Notes under the pieces: model-generated | Databases searched by the model: none | What the model was told of the DNA's origin: nothing | What the model saw: the letters and a program-made list of their open reading frames with translations, nothing else | Part shown: positions 62,333-64,000 of the stretch, one piece after another | Layout of the letters: every line of letters begins with the position of its first letter | Position numbering within the stretch: position 1 is the first letter of the stretch | Position numbers and translations under genes: made by a program | NCBI GenBank assembly: GCA_965220075.1 | Contig: OZ244806.1 | Span: 1,860,001 to 1,924,000, forward strand | Origin: G965220075 sp965220075 | GTDB taxonomy: Bacteria > Chloroflexota > UBA11872 | Direction of reading: 5' to 3' | DNA length: 64,000 bases

Positions 62333-63244
62333 CTAGCGCGTGCGCGACGCCCCGAACAGCTCCTCGAGCATCGCGCGCACCTGGTCCAGCGTGTCCGGCG
62401 CGGGCGGCGGAAAGGAGTGACCCAGCAGGTTGTTGGGGTATAGACCCTGGAGCTGGATGGCCGATTTCATGACGCCCAGCCAGTTCACGTTCATAGCCCA
62501 CTGCATGAATGGTTCCTCGTACCGGAAGACAAGCTGCCAGGCTTCGTCCACCCGGTCGGCCGCCACGTGATCGTAGAACTCGAGCGCGATGTCCGGTCGA
62601 AACGGCGCGATCGGGCACAGGTATCCGGGCGAGCCGAGGGGGTAGCCAAACATGAAGTTGCGCATCTGACCGCCGCTGATCACGCCAAACTGCTTGCCCT
62701 GCGTACCGCGGATCAGGTCGTAGTAGTCGGAGAAGGGGTGCCCGTCGTTCTTCATTCCAATCATGTAGGGACGGTCGGCCAGCTCGATGGCGGCGGACAG
62801 CGGGAACTGCTCCGGCGCCCCGGCCAGCAGAAGCAACGGGATGCCGGCCGCACCCTCCAACAGGTCCACGTAGCGGACTACTACCTCATGCGCCAGGCCG
62901 GGGTGAAACTGAAGCTTCACGGCGTCCGCACCCACCGAGTCGGAGTGGGCTAGGAAATCGCGCGTCTGCTCCGGCTTCCAGTAGCCGTTCGACGTGATGA
63001 AGAGCGAGCGCCCCTGGTTGACGTCGGCGATCTCGGCGGTTAGCTGCCAGATCTCTTCGTCGCTGAGGCTGGCGTACTCGCTGCTTCCCGAGGTGAGCAG
63101 CACGATCCGCGTGCCCTCGGCGCACAGCCAGTCCACGTAGGCCCGCACTGCGTCGAAGTTGACCCTGCCGTCCTCGTTGAAGCTGATGTTCAGGGGGACT
63201 ATGGGTCCCTTCATGCGCTCGTAGACCTCGGTGAAGCGATCCAT
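62333..63244 (-). CDS. Dihydrodipicolinate synthase/N-acetylneuraminate lyase family protein, atypical
   Basis: A 303-residue DapA-fold protein. The Schiff-base lysine is K165 (MIGMKNDGHP). The usual GTTGE substrate motif reads TSGSSE (residues 51-56), and the strand that should carry the catalytic tyrosine reads LLLLAGAPEQ. The family includes N-acetylneuraminate lyase and 2-keto-3-deoxygluconate-type aldolases, so a role on a sugar acid alongside the neighbouring Asp-box gene is plausible. Loss of the tyrosine and threonines suggests different chemistry. Start ATG 63244; no clear ribosome site. Confidence 0.78.
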   Translation of the reverse strand: MDRFTEVYERMKGPIVPLNISFNEDGRVNFDAVRAYVDWLCAEGTRIVLLTSGSSEYASLSDEEIWQLTAEIADVNQGRSLFITSNGYWKPEQTRDFLAHSDSVGADAVKLQFHPGLAHEVVVRYVDLLEGAAGIPLLLLAGAPEQFPLSAAIELADRPYMIGMKNDGHPFSDYYDLIRGTQGKQFGVISGGQMRNFMFGYPLGSPGYLCPIAPFRPDIALEFYDHVAADRVDEAWQLVFRYEEPFMQWAMNVNWLGVMKSAIQLQGLYPNNLLGHSFPPPAPDTLDQVRAMLEELFGASRTR

Positions 63245-63434
63245 GGCGGCAGTCCGTATTCTGGTGGGGGGCTGGGGCGGCAGAAGCTAGTCGGCGGCTT
63301 GGGGCGTGTCAAGGCGCGGCCGGGCGTCTGCGCAGGGCTGGCCTGTGCCGTATCCTCCGCCATCCGTTGCCGGTCCTTATGGGGAGTGGGTCGGGACGCC
63401 TGCCCGAATGGCGCCCGGCCGGAAGGTGGCCAAC

Positions 63435-64000
63435 ATGAGCGACTATGTGCTGCCGGCGGTCAAGTCGGTTCGGCACTGGGCCGGTCAGTGGATCTGGGTA
63501 AAGGGCGAGGCCAAGCCGCGGCACTTCTATCTATACGCCCGCCGCGCCTTCGAGCTGGCGGGCCCGGTCCGATCGGCGCTTCTGCGCGTGACCGCGGCCG
63601 ACCGCTACGTACTTTACATAAACGGCGTATACGTGGGGCGCGGTCCGGCGCGCAGCGATCCGCGCCGCAAGAGCTACGACACTTACCAGGTGGCTCAGCA
63701 TCTGGCGCCTGGCGCCAACGTGGTGGCCATCCGCGCCTATCACTACGGCACCCCGGCGCGTGGGGGCGAGGGCTGGGGCGGCTGGAGCGGCAACGCCTAC
63801 AGCGTGGGCGAGCGGGCCGGTCTATGGGCGCAGCTCGACCTGGAGCTGGCGGACGGTCAGTCCGGCGTCATCGCCACCGATCAGGCCTGGCGCGTCCAGC
63901 CGGCGCGGTCCTGGCGGCGGGACGTAGAGCTAGTCAATAGCCTGGTCGGCTGGACCGAGGTCTACGACGCCTCGGCCGATCCCGTGGACTGGTTCGCGCC
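63435..64000 (+). CDS. GH78-like alpha-L-rhamnosidase, N-terminal part (cut by window end)
   Basis: From ATG 63435 (GGAAGG upstream) the frame is open to the window end and encodes 188 residues of a third GH78-like paralogue: WIWVKGEAKPRHFYLYARRAF, VLYINGVYVGRGPARSDPRRKSYDTY (each read in parts), and SVGERAGLWAQLDLEL. Only the N-terminal sandwich is visible, so catalytic features cannot be checked. It is divergent from the DapA-family gene at 63244. No signal peptide. Confidence 0.8.
   Translation, partial: MSDYVLPAVKSVRHWAGQWIWVKGEAKPRHFYLYARRAFELAGPVRSALLRVTAADRYVLYINGVYVGRGPARSDPRRKSYDTYQVAQHLAPGANVVAIRAYHYGTPARGGEGWGGWSGNAYSVGERAGLWAQLDLELADGQSGVIATDQAWRVQPARSWRRDVELVNSLVGWTEVYDASADPVDWFA

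Noticed and set aside
1..64000. CRISPR array, prophage, rRNA operon or replication origin
   Set aside because: No regularly spaced repeats, phage structural genes, rRNA sequence or DnaA-box cluster was seen.

Overview
The window is GC-rich bacterial chromosome (mostly above 60% GC), densely coded on both strands, with seven tRNA genes and no prophage or CRISPR array. The gene content (expanded PhyH dioxygenases, HpcH/HpaI aldolases, RraA proteins, sialidase-like propellers, sugar isomerase/epimerases) and two secreted proteins with N-terminal modules I associate with Chloroflexota point to an uncultured marine or host-associated Chloroflexota (SAR202/Dehalococcoidia-like). That placement is inference; no rRNA or ribosomal protein gene is present.

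Layout. 1-15.2 kb: a 5'-cut ThDP enzyme, an internally deleted sialidase paralogue, two PhyH dioxygenases, an IS481 remnant abutting a DUF429 gene, a chimeric AT-rich secreted metalloprotease, a VapBC-type toxin-antitoxin pair, small-molecule enzymes (Ldh2, HpaI aldolase, RraA, TIM-barrel isomerase) and an oligopeptide-type solute-binding protein. 15.4-24.5 kb: tRNAs, an SPFH protein, a glycoside hydrolase lipoprotein, ferredoxin, glycogen phosphorylase, a DtxR regulator, an orphan ABC ATPase and a truncated ABC ATPase beside tRNA-Leu and tRNA-Met. 25.2-30.5 kb: a complete livKHMGF branched-chain amino acid ABC operon with a hairpin after livK, an enlarged LivH and a probable CTG start for livG. 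30.7-34.8 kb: carbonic anhydrase, then gene decay (SulP STAS remnant abutting an FtsX permease remnant, its intact ATPase, a GNAT fragment), a methyltransferase and three tRNAs. 34.9-48.3 kb: a PrsW-like protein overlapping tail-to-tail an apolipoprotein N-acyltransferase homologue without a catalytic cysteine, then PhyH, MDR dehydrogenase, AAC(3)-like, D-2-hydroxyacid dehydrogenase, HpaI aldolase, sialidase, isomerase, Gfo/Idh/MocA and a fourth PhyH. 48.3-64 kb: a glycan-processing region with three GH78-like alpha-L-rhamnosidase paralogues (the last cut by the window end), a GHL10-type hydrolase, two more Asp-box proteins, Nudix enzymes, a flavin reductase, RraA and a DapA-family lyase.

How the genes may work together. 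The 43-64 kb glycan enzymes show no signal peptides, so they may act in the cytoplasm on imported rhamnose- or uronate-containing oligosaccharides. Products could pass through epimerase/isomerases, Gfo/Idh and other dehydrogenases to 2-keto-3-deoxy acids cleaved by HpcH/HpaI or DapA-family aldolases (the RhmA type of non-phosphorylative L-rhamnose pathway). The needed sugar-acid dehydratase and dedicated transporter are not in the window, so this is a hypothesis. Many families occur two to four times (PhyH x4, GH78 x3, Asp-box x4 counting the deleted copy, HpaI x2, RraA x2, isomerase x2, Nudix x2).
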